Source: Actinokineospora fastidiosa
GTDB lineage: Bacteria; Actinomycetota; Actinomycetes; Mycobacteriales; Pseudonocardiaceae
Direction of reading: 5' to 3'
Length of the DNA stretch: 64,000 bases
Assembly (NCBI RefSeq): GCF_014648415.1
Contig: NZ_BMRB01000001.1
Location: 186,001 to 250,000 of the forward strand
In this document: positions 46,123 to 55,595 of the stretch, piece after piece
Layout: each line of letters opens with the position of its first letter
Numbering within the stretch: the stretch's first letter is position 1
Notes under the pieces: generated by a model
Seen by the model: the letters and a program-made list of their open reading frames with translations, nothing else
The model's database searches: none
What the model was told of the DNA's origin: nothing
Translations under genes and position numbers: made by a program

Positions 46123-46815
46123 ATGTCGCGCGTGCGCACCGCCATCGTCCTTGCCGCCGGTCTGATCGCCGTCACCGCCTGCGGGGCCAAGCCATCGGGA
46201 AGCGCTGTCGCGGTCCCGTCCAGCGTCCCGTCGCCGACGCCCGCGGAGTCGACGACCACGGGGTCGACAGCCACGGGGTCGACGACCACGGCGCCGGTGC
46301 AGAAGGTCACCAAGAGGTCGACCGCGAGACCGACGACCAAGAAGCCCGCGCCCACCACGACGAAGACGCGCAAGCCCAGTGGCGGCGGGGACTCCAACGC
46401 GGTCATCGGCCCGTTCGGCTGGCAGACGCTCACGCTCGACATGACCCCGGACGAGGCGGAGGCGCTCGGCATGGCCACGCCGACCCCGGAGGGCGACGAC
46501 CTCTGCCAGGTCTGGCCTGCCCTGGACATCACCGCGCTGGAGCGGATCGTCGTGCACCCGGTGCACGGCGTGTTCGCGGTGCACCCCAAGGAGGAGAGCT
46601 GGATCCACACGCCGGAGGGCATGCGCGTGGGCTGGACGGCGGCCCAGGTCGCCGCGGTCTACCCCGACTTCGACCCGGCCCACTTCGACTACCCGCACGG
46701 TCCCACCGTGGCCGTGCCCGGGAACGCCGACGCGGTCTACCGCATGCAGTTCAGCGAGTCCGGCGTCCTGGTCCGCTTCCTGCTGGAGCGCGACAGCGAC
46801 ATCTGCTCGGTCTAG
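46123..46815 (+). CDS. Putative lipoprotein with Thr/Pro-rich linker
   Basis: The 230-residue protein has a lipoprotein signal (LIAVTACGAK, Cys at about 20), a Ser/Thr/Pro/Lys-rich linker of about 70 residues (PTPAESTTTGSTATGSTTT...) and a compact C-terminal domain of about 130 residues with GPFGWQTLTLDMTPDEAEALG and LCQVW...DSDICSV (two Cys that could form a disulphide). The domain is not recognised. It is probably anchored outside the membrane. ATG 46123 is the second of two in-frame ATGs and gives the normal signal length. Confidence 0.75.
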   Translation: MSRVRTAIVLAAGLIAVTACGAKPSGSAVAVPSSVPSPTPAESTTTGSTATGSTTTAPVQKVTKRSTARPTTKKPAPTTTKTRKPSGGGDSNAVIGPFGWQTLTLDMTPDEAEALGMATPTPEGDDLCQVWPALDITALERIVVHPVHGVFAVHPKEESWIHTPEGMRVGWTAAQVAAVYPDFDPAHFDYPHGPTVAVPGNADAVYRMQFSESGVLVRFLLERDSDICSV

Positions 46816-48173
46816 CAGTCCGCGATCTCGTGGACCGCGGCCCGCAGCCGGTCCGGGCTCGTCGCGGCGTAGCCGACGACCAGGCCGGGGAACGGCGCGG
46901 CCCGCAGGGCGTAGCCGGACAGCGCGGGCGCGTGGATGCCCCGCTCGGCGAGCGCCCGCTCCAGCCCCGCGTCGTCGGACCCGGCGGGCATCCTGAGGAC
47001 GACGTGCAGACCGGCGGCGACGCCGTGCGGGCGCCATCCCGGCAGGCGGGCGGCGACGGCGTCGAGCAGCGCGTCCCGCCGGTGCCGGTAGAGCTGGCGG
47101 GTGCGGCGCAGGTGGCGGTCGTACCCGCCGGTGCGGAGCAGGTGCGCGAGCGCGGCCTGCGGTAGCGGCGAGCACCCGAGGTCCGACAGGCGTTTGCGCT
47201 CCACGACCCGCTCGCGCAGCGACGGCGGCGTCACCAGCCAGCCCAGCCGCAGCGCGGGCGCGAGCACCTTGCTGACGCTGCCCAGGTAGACGACCCGGTC
47301 GCGGTCGAGCGTGTGCACCGGGCCGACGGCGGGCCGGTCGTACCGGTGCTCGGCGTCGTAGTCGTCCTCCAGGATCAGCCCGTCGCGCTCGCGCGCCCAC
47401 GCCACGAGCGCCCGGCGCCGGGCGGGGCCGAGCACCACGCCGAGCGGGAACTGGTGGGCCGCGGTGACCAGCACGACCCGGCAGTCCGTGCGGGCCAGGT
47501 GGTCGACGCGGATGCCGTCGGCGTCCACCGGGATCGGCACCGGGCGCAGGCCGTGCGCGGCGAACAGCTCGGCCGAGCCCGGGTGGGTCGGGTCCTCGAC
47601 GGCGATGGCGCGGTGCCCGTCGGCGCGCAGCAGGTAGGCCAGCAGGGCCTGGCTCTCGGCCACCCCGTGGGTGATCACCACGTCGGCGGCGGGCAGGGAC
47701 CGCACCCGGCCCAGGTAGGCGGCGAGTTCGGCGCGCAGGGCGGGCAGGCCCTGCGGGTCGGGGTAGCCGAGCTGGTCGTCGGACAGCTCCGCCAGCCCGG
47801 CCCGCGTCGCCGCCTGCCACTCCGCGCGCGGGAAGGCGCTCAGCGCGGGCAGGCCGGGCCGCAGGTCGTAGCGCCACCGCCGCTCGTCCTGGGTGGACAG
47901 CGCGGCGGGCTCGCCCGAGGGGACCTGCGCCACCGTCGTCCCCGACCCGCGCCTCGCCGTCAGGTACCCCTCGGCGACGAGCTGGGCGTACGCCGCGGTG
48001 ACCGTGCCCCGGGCGACGCCGAGCTGGCCCGCGAGGTCCCGACTGGACGGCAGGCGGGTGTGCGCGGGCAGCGTGCCGTCCCGGATGGCCGCGCGCAGCG
48101 CCGCCTCCACCGCGCGGCCCCGCGTGCCGTGCGGGAGGAGCAAGGTGCGAAAAGTGGACCAGTTCGCAGACAT
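46812..48173 (-). CDS. MocR/PdxR-type transcriptional regulator (GntR HTH plus aminotransferase fold)
   Basis: The 453-residue protein has a GntR winged helix (residues 15-75; LPSSRDLAGQLGVARGTVTAAYAQLVAEG) fused to a class I aminotransferase-like domain that holds PLP (the Lys is in YLGSVSKVLAPALRLG). MocR regulators sense PLP plus a small amine or amino acid. ATG 48173 is close to the start of the divergent exporter (17 to 47 bp gap), and AGTGGACCA-type sites overlap both starts, so it likely controls its neighbour and itself. It overlaps the lipoprotein 3' end by 4 bp. Confidence 0.92.
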   Translation of the reverse strand: MSANWSTFRTLLLPHGTRGRAVEAALRAAIRDGTLPAHTRLPSSRDLAGQLGVARGTVTAAYAQLVAEGYLTARRGSGTTVAQVPSGEPAALSTQDERRWRYDLRPGLPALSAFPRAEWQAATRAGLAELSDDQLGYPDPQGLPALRAELAAYLGRVRSLPAADVVITHGVAESQALLAYLLRADGHRAIAVEDPTHPGSAELFAAHGLRPVPIPVDADGIRVDHLARTDCRVVLVTAAHQFPLGVVLGPARRRALVAWARERDGLILEDDYDAEHRYDRPAVGPVHTLDRDRVVYLGSVSKVLAPALRLGWLVTPPSLRERVVERKRLSDLGCSPLPQAALAHLLRTGGYDRHLRRTRQLYRHRRDALLDAVAARLPGWRPHGVAAGLHVVLRMPAGSDDAGLERALAERGIHAPALSGYALRAAPFPGLVVGYAATSPDRLRAAVHEIADC

Positions 48174-48200
48174 CGAAGTGGAGCTTATCCATGGTCCACT
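48151..48200. promoter_or_regulatory. MocR operator: inverted AGTGGACCA / TGGTCCACT sites
   Basis: AAAGTGGACCA at 48151-48161 and its exact complement TGGTCCACT at 48192-48200 face each other, with another AAGTGGAG at 48176. The AAAGTGG-CC-A pattern resembles known PdxR/MocR sites. It overlaps the start of the regulator and of the exporter. Confidence 0.6.
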
Positions 48201-48220
48201 CCACCCTGGATGCTGATCGC

Positions 48221-49132
48221 GTGAAATATCCTCAACTGGCGGGGCTGACCGCCGCCGCCCTCGTCGGCGGGACCGTCCCGGTGTCCGGGCTGCTTGTGGA
48301 CTATCCGCTGCTGACCGGTCAGGCGGGCCGCTTCCTGCTCGGCGCAGGCGTCCTCGCCGCCTACATGCGCGTGCGCCGGATCCCGCTCGGCCGTCTTCGA
48401 TTAACCGACCTGCCCGCGCTCGCCGCCGTGGTCGGGATCGGCATGCTGGGCTTCAACGCGACGCTGATCGCCGCCCAGGAGCACGCCGATCCCGGCCTGG
48501 TCGCCGCCGTCCTCGGCGGCAGCCCGCTGCTGCTGGCGCTGGCCGGACCGCTGCTCGCCCGCCAGCGCCCCGCCGTGGCCGCGGTCGCGGGCGCCGCGGT
48601 CGTCGTGGCCGGGGTGGCCGTCCTCTCCGGCGGCGGCTCGTGGTCGGGCCCCGGTCTCCTGCTCGCCGTCCTGACGATGCTGGGCGAGGTGGGCTTCACC
48701 CTGTTCGCCGTCGGCCTGATCCGCCGCCACGGCGGCTACGCTGCCTCGTTCTGGACCCACCTCGGCGCGGGCGTCGGCGGCGCGGCGATCGCGGCCGTCG
48801 TGGACACCCCGAGGCTGCCGACCGCCACCGAGGCCGCCGCCCTGGCCACCGTCGCCGTCCTCGCGGTGTTCGCCGCGTGCCTGTGGTTCAGCTGCGTCAG
48901 CACCCTCGGCGCGGGCCGCGCGGGCGTGCTGATCGGCGCGATGCCGGTGGCGGGCCTGCTGGTGTCCGTCCTGATCGGCGCCGAGCCGCTGCGCCCCGCG
49001 GGCGTCGTCGGCACCCTCCTGGTCGCCACCGGCTGCGTGATCGGCCTGCGCCCGCCGAGAGCCGAGGGCGCTAGTGGCCGCCGCGGGCCATTCGGAGGAC
49101 GTCCAAGGCTTCGTCCAGTTGGGACTCGCTGA
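48221..49132 (+). CDS. DMT-superfamily transporter, EamA type
   Basis: The protein has ten predicted helices in two EamA repeats of five (for example [69 protein letters not shown]) and is about 300 residues long, the family norm. GTG 48221 is preferred to ATG 48191 because the latter lies inside the likely operator; both remain possible. It probably exports a small metabolite or amine in response to the MocR regulator encoded divergently. Its 3' end overlaps fumC by 62 bp on the other strand. Confidence 0.85.
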   Translation: MKYPQLAGLTAAALVGGTVPVSGLLVDYPLLTGQAGRFLLGAGVLAAYMRVRRIPLGRLRLTDLPALAAVVGIGMLGFNATLIAAQEHADPGLVAAVLGGSPLLLALAGPLLARQRPAVAAVAGAAVVVAGVAVLSGGGSWSGPGLLLAVLTMLGEVGFTLFAVGLIRRHGGYAASFWTHLGAGVGGAAIAAVVDTPRLPTATEAAALATVAVLAVFAACLWFSCVSTLGAGRAGVLIGAMPVAGLLVSVLIGAEPLRPAGVVGTLLVATGCVIGLRPPRAEGASGRRGPFGGRPRLRPVGTR

Positions 49133-50462
49133 GCGCGCCGGAGGCGAGGTGGCCGCGGGCGACGACGACCTCCCGGATGGTGCGGCGCTCGGCCAGCGCC
49201 TGCTTGGCGATGGCGGCGGCCTCCTCGTACCCCAGGTAGCGGTTGAGCGGCGTCACGATCGACGGCGAGGACTCGGCGTACTCGCGCATCCGGTCGACGT
49301 CGGCGGTCACGCCCACGATCACCTTGGTGGCCAGCAGCCGGGAGACGGCGGCGAGGAGCCGGGTGGACTCCAGCACGTTGCGGGCGATCACCGGCAGCAT
49401 GACGTTGAGCTGGAAGTTGCCCTGCGTGCCCGCGAAGGCGACCGCGGCGTCGTTGCCGATCACCTGGGCGACGACCATCATCGTCGCCTCGGGGATCACC
49501 GGGTTGACCTTGCCCGGCATGATCGACGACCCGGGCTGCAGGTCGGGCAGGGCCAGCTCGGCCAGCCCGGCGCGCGGGCCGGAGCCCAGCCAGCGCAGGT
49601 CGTTGGCGATCTTGTAGAGGGCCACGGCCGCGGCCCGCAGCTGGCCGGACAGCTCGACCACCGAGTCCTGGCTGGCCTGCGCCTCGAAGTGGTCGGGCGC
49701 CTCGGTCAGCGGGAGCCTGGTCACCGCGGCCAGCTCGGCGGCGACCGCGGCGCCGAAGCCGGGCGGGGCGTTGAGCCCGCTGCCGACGGCGGTGCCGCCG
49801 ATCGGCAGCTCGCCCACCCTGGGCAGCGTCGTGGTCAGCCGGGTGCTCGCCGCGCGGACCTGGGTCGCCCACGCGCCCGCCTCCTGGCCGAGGGTCACCG
49901 GCACGGCGTCCATGAGGTGGGTGCGGCCGGACTTGACCACGTCCGCCCACTCCTGCGCCCGCGTCTCGATCGCCAGGGCCAGCTGGTCGAGTGCGGGCAG
50001 CAGGTCGGTGACGACGGCGTCCACCGCGGCGACGCGCAGCGTGGTGGGGAAGGTGTCGTTGGACGACTGCGAGGCGTTGACGTGGTCGTTCGGGTGCACG
50101 TCGCGCCCGAGGGCGCGGGTGGCGAGGGTCGCGATCACCTCGTTGGCGTTCATGTTCGACGACGTGCCCGAGCCGGTCTGGAACACGTCGATCGGGAAGT
50201 GCGCGTCGTGCTCGCCAGCGGCGACCGCGTCGGCGGCGGCGGCGATGGCCCCGGCGAGGTCGTCGGGGAGGACGCCGAGGCGCGCGTTCACCCGCGCGGC
50301 GGCGGCCTTCAGCAGGCCGAGGGCGCGGATCTGGGCGCGTTCGAGGCCCCGGCCGGAGATGGGGAAGTTGTCGACGGCGCGCTGGGTCTGCGCCCGCCAC
50401 AGGGCGTCGGCGGGGACCTGGACCTCGCCCATGGTGTCGTGTTCGGTGCGGAACTCGGGCAT
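49071..50462 (-). CDS. fumC: Class II fumarate hydratase
   Basis: The 463-residue enzyme reversibly hydrates fumarate to malate in the TCA cycle. The aspartase/fumarase signature is [11 protein letters not shown] (about 310-320) with [13 protein letters not shown] earlier and the catalytic His in TH(L)MDAVPV. Length is standard for FumC. Start ATG 50462 agrees with a typical [15 protein letters not shown]-terminus. In mycobacteria fum is directly beside glpX, which is also in this window about 2.3 kb away. Confidence 0.95.
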   Translation of the reverse strand: MPEFRTEHDTMGEVQVPADALWRAQTQRAVDNFPISGRGLERAQIRALGLLKAAAARVNARLGVLPDDLAGAIAAAADAVAAGEHDAHFPIDVFQTGSGTSSNMNANEVIATLATRALGRDVHPNDHVNASQSSNDTFPTTLRVAAVDAVVTDLLPALDQLALAIETRAQEWADVVKSGRTHLMDAVPVTLGQEAGAWATQVRAASTRLTTTLPRVGELPIGGTAVGSGLNAPPGFGAAVAAELAAVTRLPLTEAPDHFEAQASQDSVVELSGQLRAAAVALYKIANDLRWLGSGPRAGLAELALPDLQPGSSIMPGKVNPVIPEATMMVVAQVIGNDAAVAFAGTQGNFQLNVMLPVIARNVLESTRLLAAVSRLLATKVIVGVTADVDRMREYAESSPSIVTPLNRYLGYEEAAAIAKQALAERRTIREVVVARGHLASGALSESQLDEALDVLRMARGGH

Positions 50463-50558
50463 ACCCCCAGTCTCGCCGCATCCGGGGCGGTGGGCAGTGT
50501 CAGCAACCGCACATAGGGTGGTGTGAGGACGCCCACCACGCGCGAGAGCAGGGAGCAC

Positions 50559-51536
50559 ATGACCGCTCCGATCGAAGCCGACCTCCTGATCGTCGGCGCA
50601 GGTCCCACCGGACTGTTCGCCGCCTACTACGCCGGATTCCGCGAGCTGAGCACCGTCGTGGTCGACTCGCTGCCGGAGCCGGGCGGGCAGGTCACCGCGA
50701 TGTACCCGGAGAAGATGATCTACGACGTCGCCGGGTTCCCCGCCGTGCGCGGCCGGGACCTGGTCGCCGCGCTGGTCGAGCAGGCCGACCAGTGGAAGCC
50801 GACCTACCTGCTGGGCAGGCGGGCGGCGGCGCTGACCGAGGTGGACGGCGGCTTCTCGGTCGACCTCGACGGCGGCGTCACCGTGCGGGCCAAGGCCGTG
50901 CTGGTGACGGCGGGCATCGGCGAGTTCACCCCTCGGCCGCTGCCCGCGGGCGCGGACTGGCTGGGCCGGGGCATGGTGCACTTCGTGCCGTCGTTCGAGG
51001 CCCACCGCGGCCACCACGTGATCATCGTCGGCGGCGGCGACTCGGCGTTCGACTGGGCGCTGGCGCTGCACCCGGTGGCCGCGAGCGTGACCATGGTGCA
51101 CCGCCGCGCCAAGTTCCGGGCCATGCCCGCGACCGTGCGCCAGGTCGAGGAACTGGGCGTGCCGATCATCACCGACGCCGAGGTGGTCGCCCTGCGCGGC
51201 GACGGCTCCGGGCTGGCCGAGGTGGAGCTGGCGGTCAAGGGCGTGGACGTCAACCCGGTGCTGCCCGCGAACACCGTCGTCGCGGCCCTGGGCTTCACCG
51301 CGGACCTCGGCCCGATCGAGTCCTGGGGCCTGGAGATCCACCAGCGCTCGATCAAGGTCGACTCGACCATGCGCACCGCCCGCGACCGGGTCTACGCGGC
51401 CGGGGACGTGGCGGCGTACCCGGGGAAGGTGAAGCTCATCGCGACCGGCTTCGGCGAGGCGGCCACGGCGGTGAACAACATCGCCGTGGCCATCGACCCG
51501 GACGCGCACCTGTTCCCCGGGCACTCCAGCGGCTAG
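50559..51536 (+). CDS. Type-2 ferredoxin--NADP reductase (thioredoxin-reductase-like)
   Basis: The 325-residue flavoprotein has an FAD Rossmann motif (LIVGAGPTG, about 9-17), a central NAD(P)-binding motif (IVGGGDSA, about 155-162) with HRR for NADPH phosphate recognition, and the C-terminal [14 protein letters not shown] motif. The redox-active Cys pair of thioredoxin reductase is absent, as in YumC-type ferredoxin reductases. GGGAGC precedes ATG 50559; GTG 50523 is an alternative. FdxA (9875-10201) is a candidate electron acceptor. Confidence 0.9.
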   Translation: MTAPIEADLLIVGAGPTGLFAAYYAGFRELSTVVVDSLPEPGGQVTAMYPEKMIYDVAGFPAVRGRDLVAALVEQADQWKPTYLLGRRAAALTEVDGGFSVDLDGGVTVRAKAVLVTAGIGEFTPRPLPAGADWLGRGMVHFVPSFEAHRGHHVIIVGGGDSAFDWALALHPVAASVTMVHRRAKFRAMPATVRQVEELGVPIITDAEVVALRGDGSGLAEVELAVKGVDVNPVLPANTVVAALGFTADLGPIESWGLEIHQRSIKVDSTMRTARDRVYAAGDVAAYPGKVKLIATGFGEAATAVNNIAVAIDPDAHLFPGHSSG

Positions 51537-52168
51537 CGGACCACCTGGACGACGTCGCCGACCTGCAGGGCGGCGAAGTACTTGGCGGCCGCGGTCCGCG
51601 AGAGGTGGATGCAGCCGTGCGACTGCTCCTGCAGGCTGCCCTCGTGGAAGGCGATGCCGCCGTTGAAGAACACCGAGTACGGCATCGGGGCGTTGTTGAA
51701 GATGCTGCTGCGGTGGTGCCGGTTCTTCCAGCCGACCTGGAAGGTGCCCGGCGGCGTCTCCCACCCGGGACGGCCGTGCGTGATCGGCACCGGCCCGTAG
51801 ACGGCGACGCCGTCCTCGATCAGCCACGACTTGTTGGCCGACAGGTCGATGCACGCGTCGGCGGTCGCCTTGCACGGCGTGCCCTTGGCCAGTCCGACCG
51901 GCTTCGGCTTGGTGGTCGTCGGCTTGGTGGTCGTGGCGGGCGGGCGCTTCGTGGTGGTGGTCGGCCTAGTGGTGGTTGACTTGGTGGTGGTCGGCCGGGC
52001 CGTGGTGGTCGTGGTCGTCGGCTTGGTGGTCGTGGTGGGGACGACCGTGGTGGTGGTCGTCGGCGGGGCTGTGGTGGGGGCGGCGTCCTGCGGGGATGCC
52101 GTGCTCGTGCCGCAGGCGGCGAGCACGGCGACCGTCGCCGCCCCCAGCAAAGCGTGTCGGATGCGCAT
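51533..52168 (-). CDS. L,D-transpeptidase lipoprotein (YkuD domain)
   Basis: The 211-residue protein has a lipoprotein signal ([10 protein letters not shown], Cys19), a long Thr/Pro/Lys linker of about 70 residues that would span the peptidoglycan, and a YkuD catalytic domain (about 95-211) with [15 protein letters not shown] and the catalytic Cys in QSHGCIHLS. It makes 3-3 cross-links in peptidoglycan. It lies convergent with the ferredoxin reductase (4-bp overlap). Confidence 0.92.
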   Translation of the reverse strand: MRIRHALLGAATVAVLAACGTSTASPQDAAPTTAPPTTTTTVVPTTTTKPTTTTTTARPTTTKSTTTRPTTTTKRPPATTTKPTTTKPKPVGLAKGTPCKATADACIDLSANKSWLIEDGVAVYGPVPITHGRPGWETPPGTFQVGWKNRHHRSSIFNNAPMPYSVFFNGGIAFHEGSLQEQSHGCIHLSRTAAAKYFAALQVGDVVQVVR

Positions 52169-52261
52169 GTCCGCTCCTCGGCTGCCCGGCGAAATGGTCT
52201 CGTCCACTAAGACGGCGCCGTGGCAGGCCGAGTTGTCGGCCGCGATCAATCCGTTATGGGA

Positions 52262-52624
52262 CTACCGGTTCGCGGGCCTGCTCGCGGTGGGCGAGACGGC
52301 CGGGGTCCACGCCGGGGGCGACGTCGTCAGCGGGGTGACCGACGGGGCCTCGGTCCGCATGGGCGTCGGCAGCACCGTCGTGGGCGGCGCCGTGACCGTG
52401 GAGCGGGGGGACGGCGACAGCGACGTGCTCGGCGGCGGGGTGGGCGCGACGGTGGTGCCGGGCGGGCTGGAGGAGGGCGGGGTGGGGAGGGGCTGGGTGG
52501 TGGCGGGCGGAGTGGAGGGCGGGGTCGTGCCGGGGACGGCGTCCTGGCTCTCGGAGCCGCTCGTGCCGCAGGCGGTCAGTGCCGCGACCACCGCCGTCCC
52601 CAGCACAACGTGTCGGACGCGCAT
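52262..52624 (-). CDS. Lipoprotein signal plus Pro/Thr linker without catalytic domain (L,D-transpeptidase paralogue)
   Basis: The 120-residue protein shares its N-terminus with the downstream L,D-transpeptidase (MRVRHVVLGTAVVAALTACGTS against [22 protein letters not shown]) and has a similar Ser/Thr/Pro tail, then ends. The sequence upstream of both starts is also alike (GGCGAGACC / GACGAGACC), so the duplication included the promoter. No YkuD domain remains in the 90-bp gap. It may be a non-functional truncation or a surface spacer. Confidence 0.7.
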   Translation of the reverse strand: MRVRHVVLGTAVVAALTACGTSGSESQDAVPGTTPPSTPPATTQPLPTPPSSSPPGTTVAPTPPPSTSLSPSPRSTVTAPPTTVLPTPMRTEAPSVTPLTTSPPAWTPAVSPTASRPANR

Positions 52625-52726
52625 TGGGCAACTCCCTTGGCTCGGTGACAGGGTCTCGCCCACCTGGTACGAGACCCGGCGCCCGCCGGGTTGCCGATCA
52701 TGCGCGTTCTGTTGCCCCCGTTACAG

Positions 52727-53776
52727 CTACGGCAGGGGCGGCAACTCGTCGTGATCGCGGTCGAAGTCCACCGACGCGTACTCGCGCAGCTTCGTGAGCC
52801 GGTGGAAACCGTCGATCATGCGCACGGTCCCCGACTTCGAGCGCATGACGATGGACTGCGTGGTGCAGCCGCCGGAGCGGTAGTGCACGCCGCGCAGCAG
52901 ATCGCCGTCGGTGACGCCGGTCGCGCAGAAGAACACGTTGTCGCCGCGCACGAGGTCGTCGGTCATCAGGACGCGGTCGAGGTCGTGCCCGGCGTCGCGC
53001 GCCTTGCCCCGCTCGGCCTCGTCCTGCGGCCACAGCCTGCCCTGGATGGCCCCGCCCATGCACTTGAGCGCGCACGCGGCGATGATCCCCTCGGGGGTGC
53101 CGCCGATGCCGATGAGCATGTCGACGCCGGTGTTCGGCCGCGCTGCCGAGATCGCGCCCGCGACGTCGCCGTCGGAGATGAAGTGGATGCGCGCGCCCGC
53201 CGCCCGCACCTCCTCCACCAGGTGCTCGTGCCGCGGCCGGTCCAGGATGCAGACCGTCACGTCGGAGACCTCGGTGTGCTTGGCCTTGGCCACCCGCCGG
53301 ATGTTCTCCGCCACCGGCGCGGTGATGTCGATGACGTCGGCCGCCTCCGGCCCCACGGCGAGCTTCTCCATGTAGAAGACGGCGGAGGGGTCGAACATGG
53401 CCCCGCGCTCGGCCACCGCCAACACGGCGATCGCGTTCGGCATGCCCTTGGACATCAGCGTCGTGCCGTCGATCGGGTCGACCGCGACATCGCAGTCCGG
53501 GCCGTCCCCGTTCCCCACCTCCTCACCGTTGTAGAGCATGGGCGCCTCGTCCTTCTCGCCCTCGCCGATCACCACGACCCCGCGCATCGACACGGTGCCC
53601 ACCAGCTTCCGCATGGCGTCCACCGCCGCGCCGTCGCCGCCGTTCTTGTCGCCGCGGCCGACCCACCGGCCCGCCGCCATCGCCGCCGCCTCGGTCACCC
53701 GAACCAGTTCCAGTGCCAGGTTCCGATCGGGCGCCTCCCGACGGCGGGGCGTGCTGGACGTGGTCGAGGTGCTCAT
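52727..53776 (-). CDS. glpX: Class II fructose-1,6-bisphosphatase
   Basis: The 349-residue Mg/Mn-dependent phosphatase catalyses a committed step of gluconeogenesis. Signature DPIDGTT (about 94-100, substrate and metal binding), [15 protein letters not shown], and [18 protein letters not shown] are all intact. Length is normal for actinobacterial GlpX. ATG 53776 starts a disordered Ser/Thr-rich leader before the core. It is the only fructose-1,6-bisphosphatase type known in many actinobacteria, so likely essential. Confidence 0.95.
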   Translation of the reverse strand: MSTSTTSSTPRRREAPDRNLALELVRVTEAAAMAAGRWVGRGDKNGGDGAAVDAMRKLVGTVSMRGVVVIGEGEKDEAPMLYNGEEVGNGDGPDCDVAVDPIDGTTLMSKGMPNAIAVLAVAERGAMFDPSAVFYMEKLAVGPEAADVIDITAPVAENIRRVAKAKHTEVSDVTVCILDRPRHEHLVEEVRAAGARIHFISDGDVAGAISAARPNTGVDMLIGIGGTPEGIIAACALKCMGGAIQGRLWPQDEAERGKARDAGHDLDRVLMTDDLVRGDNVFFCATGVTDGDLLRGVHYRSGGCTTQSIVMRSKSGTVRMIDGFHRLTKLREYASVDFDRDHDELPPLP

Positions 53777-53946
53777 GCTGCCTCCCGGATCGACGCGTGA
53801 CCCGCGAATCCTCCCAGACCCAATCGGTCCAGTGCCCAACGACGACCCGGTGCCCCTCGTCACCCCCGAACGGCCCAAACCCACCGTGACCTGCACCAAC
53901 ACGATCCCCGCCCGCCTCACGAATCCCCGCCTGCGACGATGACGCC

Positions 53947-54921
53947 GTGCCCGACAACACCGACCCCGCCCAGCCCCAGGACACCCCCGCGCCTCCCGGC
54001 GACCCGTCGCCCCTTGACCGCCCCCACGGCGAGACGACCGAGGCGGCGGGGTCAGGTGGCGGCCGGGCCGGTGACGCGACCGGACCGGGCGCCAGCCCTG
54101 CGGGCAAGGCAACCGGACCGAGTGGCGGCCGTGCAGGCAACGCAACCGGGCCCCGTCATGGCCAGGAGGGCGACGCGGGCGGACCCAATGGTCAGCCAGG
54201 CGGCGCGGCCGGACCAGGTGGTGGACAGGCAGGCGGCGAGACCGGGCCGGGTCGTGATCAGGTGGACGAGGCGGGTGGTGGCGCTGCTGCCGAAGGTGGC
54301 GGCGTGGGTGAGCCTAGAGGTGCTTCCCCCGTGGGTCGCGGCGGGCAGCCGGGGCCTACGGAGAAGCGGCTGGGGCAGTCCCTGCGGGACATGGTGTGGT
54401 CGCTGGTCGCCCTGTTGCTGATCATCGCCGCGCTGTTGGTGTTCAATCGGGGGTGCTCGTTCAGTCCTGGTGGGCCCACTATCGAGCCGGACAGCGCGCA
54501 GACTGTGGATCTCGGGGTCGCGTTGCCCGCCAGTGCGCGGACGGCGGGGTTCCCGGTGCGGTTGCCGGTGGTTCCCGAGGGGTGGCGGGCCAACTCGTCC
54601 AGCACCGGGGCCGTTCCGCCGGTCTCCGTGGTGGTGCGGGCCGGGTGGTTGACGCCGGGGCGGTTCGTCCAGTTGAGCCAGTCGGGAGCGGCTGTGGTGG
54701 ACCTGGTTCGCGTCGAGACCGAAAGGGACGATCCGGCGCCCACCGGGACCGTCCTGGTCGGGAGTACGGAGTGGACGGTCTACCCGGGACGCCGGGACGA
54801 GGTCGCGTGGGTGGCCGATCTCGGGGACGTCCGGCTGCTCATCACCGGCACGGGGACGGCGGAGGAGTTCCGCGCGCTGGCGGAGGCGACGCAGCAGGCA
54901 GCGCCACTGCCCAAGGAATGA
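53947..54921 (+). CDS. DUF4245-like membrane-anchored protein with Gly-rich repeat
   Basis: The 324-residue protein has a long cytoplasmic, low-complexity N-terminus (about 135 residues) with a Gly-rich quasi-repeat (GGRAG[DN][14 protein letters not shown]), one membrane helix ([16 protein letters not shown], about 149-165) and an extracytoplasmic domain of about 150 residues ([17 protein letters not shown] ... [33 protein letters not shown]) matching the DUF4245 pattern. Its location next to glpX parallels mycobacteria. GTG 53947 is taken as start. Function unknown. Confidence 0.82.
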   Translation: MPDNTDPAQPQDTPAPPGDPSPLDRPHGETTEAAGSGGGRAGDATGPGASPAGKATGPSGGRAGNATGPRHGQEGDAGGPNGQPGGAAGPGGGQAGGETGPGRDQVDEAGGGAAAEGGGVGEPRGASPVGRGGQPGPTEKRLGQSLRDMVWSLVALLLIIAALLVFNRGCSFSPGGPTIEPDSAQTVDLGVALPASARTAGFPVRLPVVPEGWRANSSSTGAVPPVSVVVRAGWLTPGRFVQLSQSGAAVVDLVRVETERDDPAPTGTVLVGSTEWTVYPGRRDEVAWVADLGDVRLLITGTGTAEEFRALAEATQQAAPLPKE

Positions 54922-54978
54922 GGTCATGACCCCAGGGTGCCCAGTCGAACTCCCGTTCGACAGGACACGATCGGGTGA

Positions 54979-55185
54979 TCACTCCGTCGCGGACTCCGCG
55001 GCGGCCAGGGCGTTCTCGACCCGCTCGCGCGCGCCCGCCAGGTGTTTGTCGCAGATCCTCGCCAGGACCTCGCCGCGCTCCCAGAGCGCGAGGGAGTCCT
55101 CCAGGGACAGCCCGCCCGCCTCCAGGGTGGCCACGACCGTGGCCAGCTCGTCGCGGGCCTGCTCGTAGCCCAGTTCCTCCGTCAC
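54979..55185 (-). CDS. xseB: Exodeoxyribonuclease VII small subunit
   Basis: The 68-residue XseB has the typical helical core [35 protein letters not shown]. Several XseB copies wrap one XseA to form the exonuclease VII that degrades single-stranded DNA. GTG 55185 overlaps the previous stop (GTGA). A third gene lies between xseA and xseB here, instead of the two being adjacent. Confidence 0.9.
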   Translation of the reverse strand: MTEELGYEQARDELATVVATLEAGGLSLEDSLALWERGEVLARICDKHLAGARERVENALAAAESATE

Positions 55186-55595
55186 CGCGTGGCTCTCCTC
55201 GACTGGCTGTAGACGCGGACCAGGGCGGTCGCCACCGCCTGGTCGTAGCCGACGAACGCCTCGGCGAACTCCGCGCCGTCGCGGTCGGCCACGGCCTCGA
55301 CGATACGGCCAGCGGCGCGCTCGACGCGGCCCCGGTCGCCGGGGGCGAGGCCGCCCGCGTAGGCCGACGTCGACAGCGCCAGCTCCCGCAGCCGGGTGGG
55401 CAGCAGCCGCCGTCCCGGCGCGTCGCACCCGGCCAGCAGGGCCGCCCAGCACTCGGCTGCGGCGGCGTCGGCGCGGCAGGCGCAGCCGTGCACGGCGCGC
55501 ACCGCCGGATCGGCGGACGGGTCGCGGGCGAGGGTGGCCGCGGTGGAGATGGTCAGGGGCAGGAATGTCGAGTCGGCCCTGGCCACCGCTGTCAC
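55182..55595 (-). CDS. Hypothetical protein inserted between xseA and xseB
   Basis: Not recognised. The 137-residue, Ala/Arg-rich, mostly helical protein contains a Cys-rich stretch ([22 protein letters not shown], about 36-57), possibly metal-binding. It has GTGA overlaps with xseA before and xseB after, so it is co-translated with the exonuclease VII subunits. A role in controlling the nuclease is imaginable but unsupported. Confidence 0.6.
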   Translation of the reverse strand: MTAVARADSTFLPLTISTAATLARDPSADPAVRAVHGCACRADAAAAECWAALLAGCDAPGRRLLPTRLRELALSTSAYAGGLAPGDRGRVERAAGRIVEAVADRDGAEFAEAFVGYDQAVATALVRVYSQSRRATR

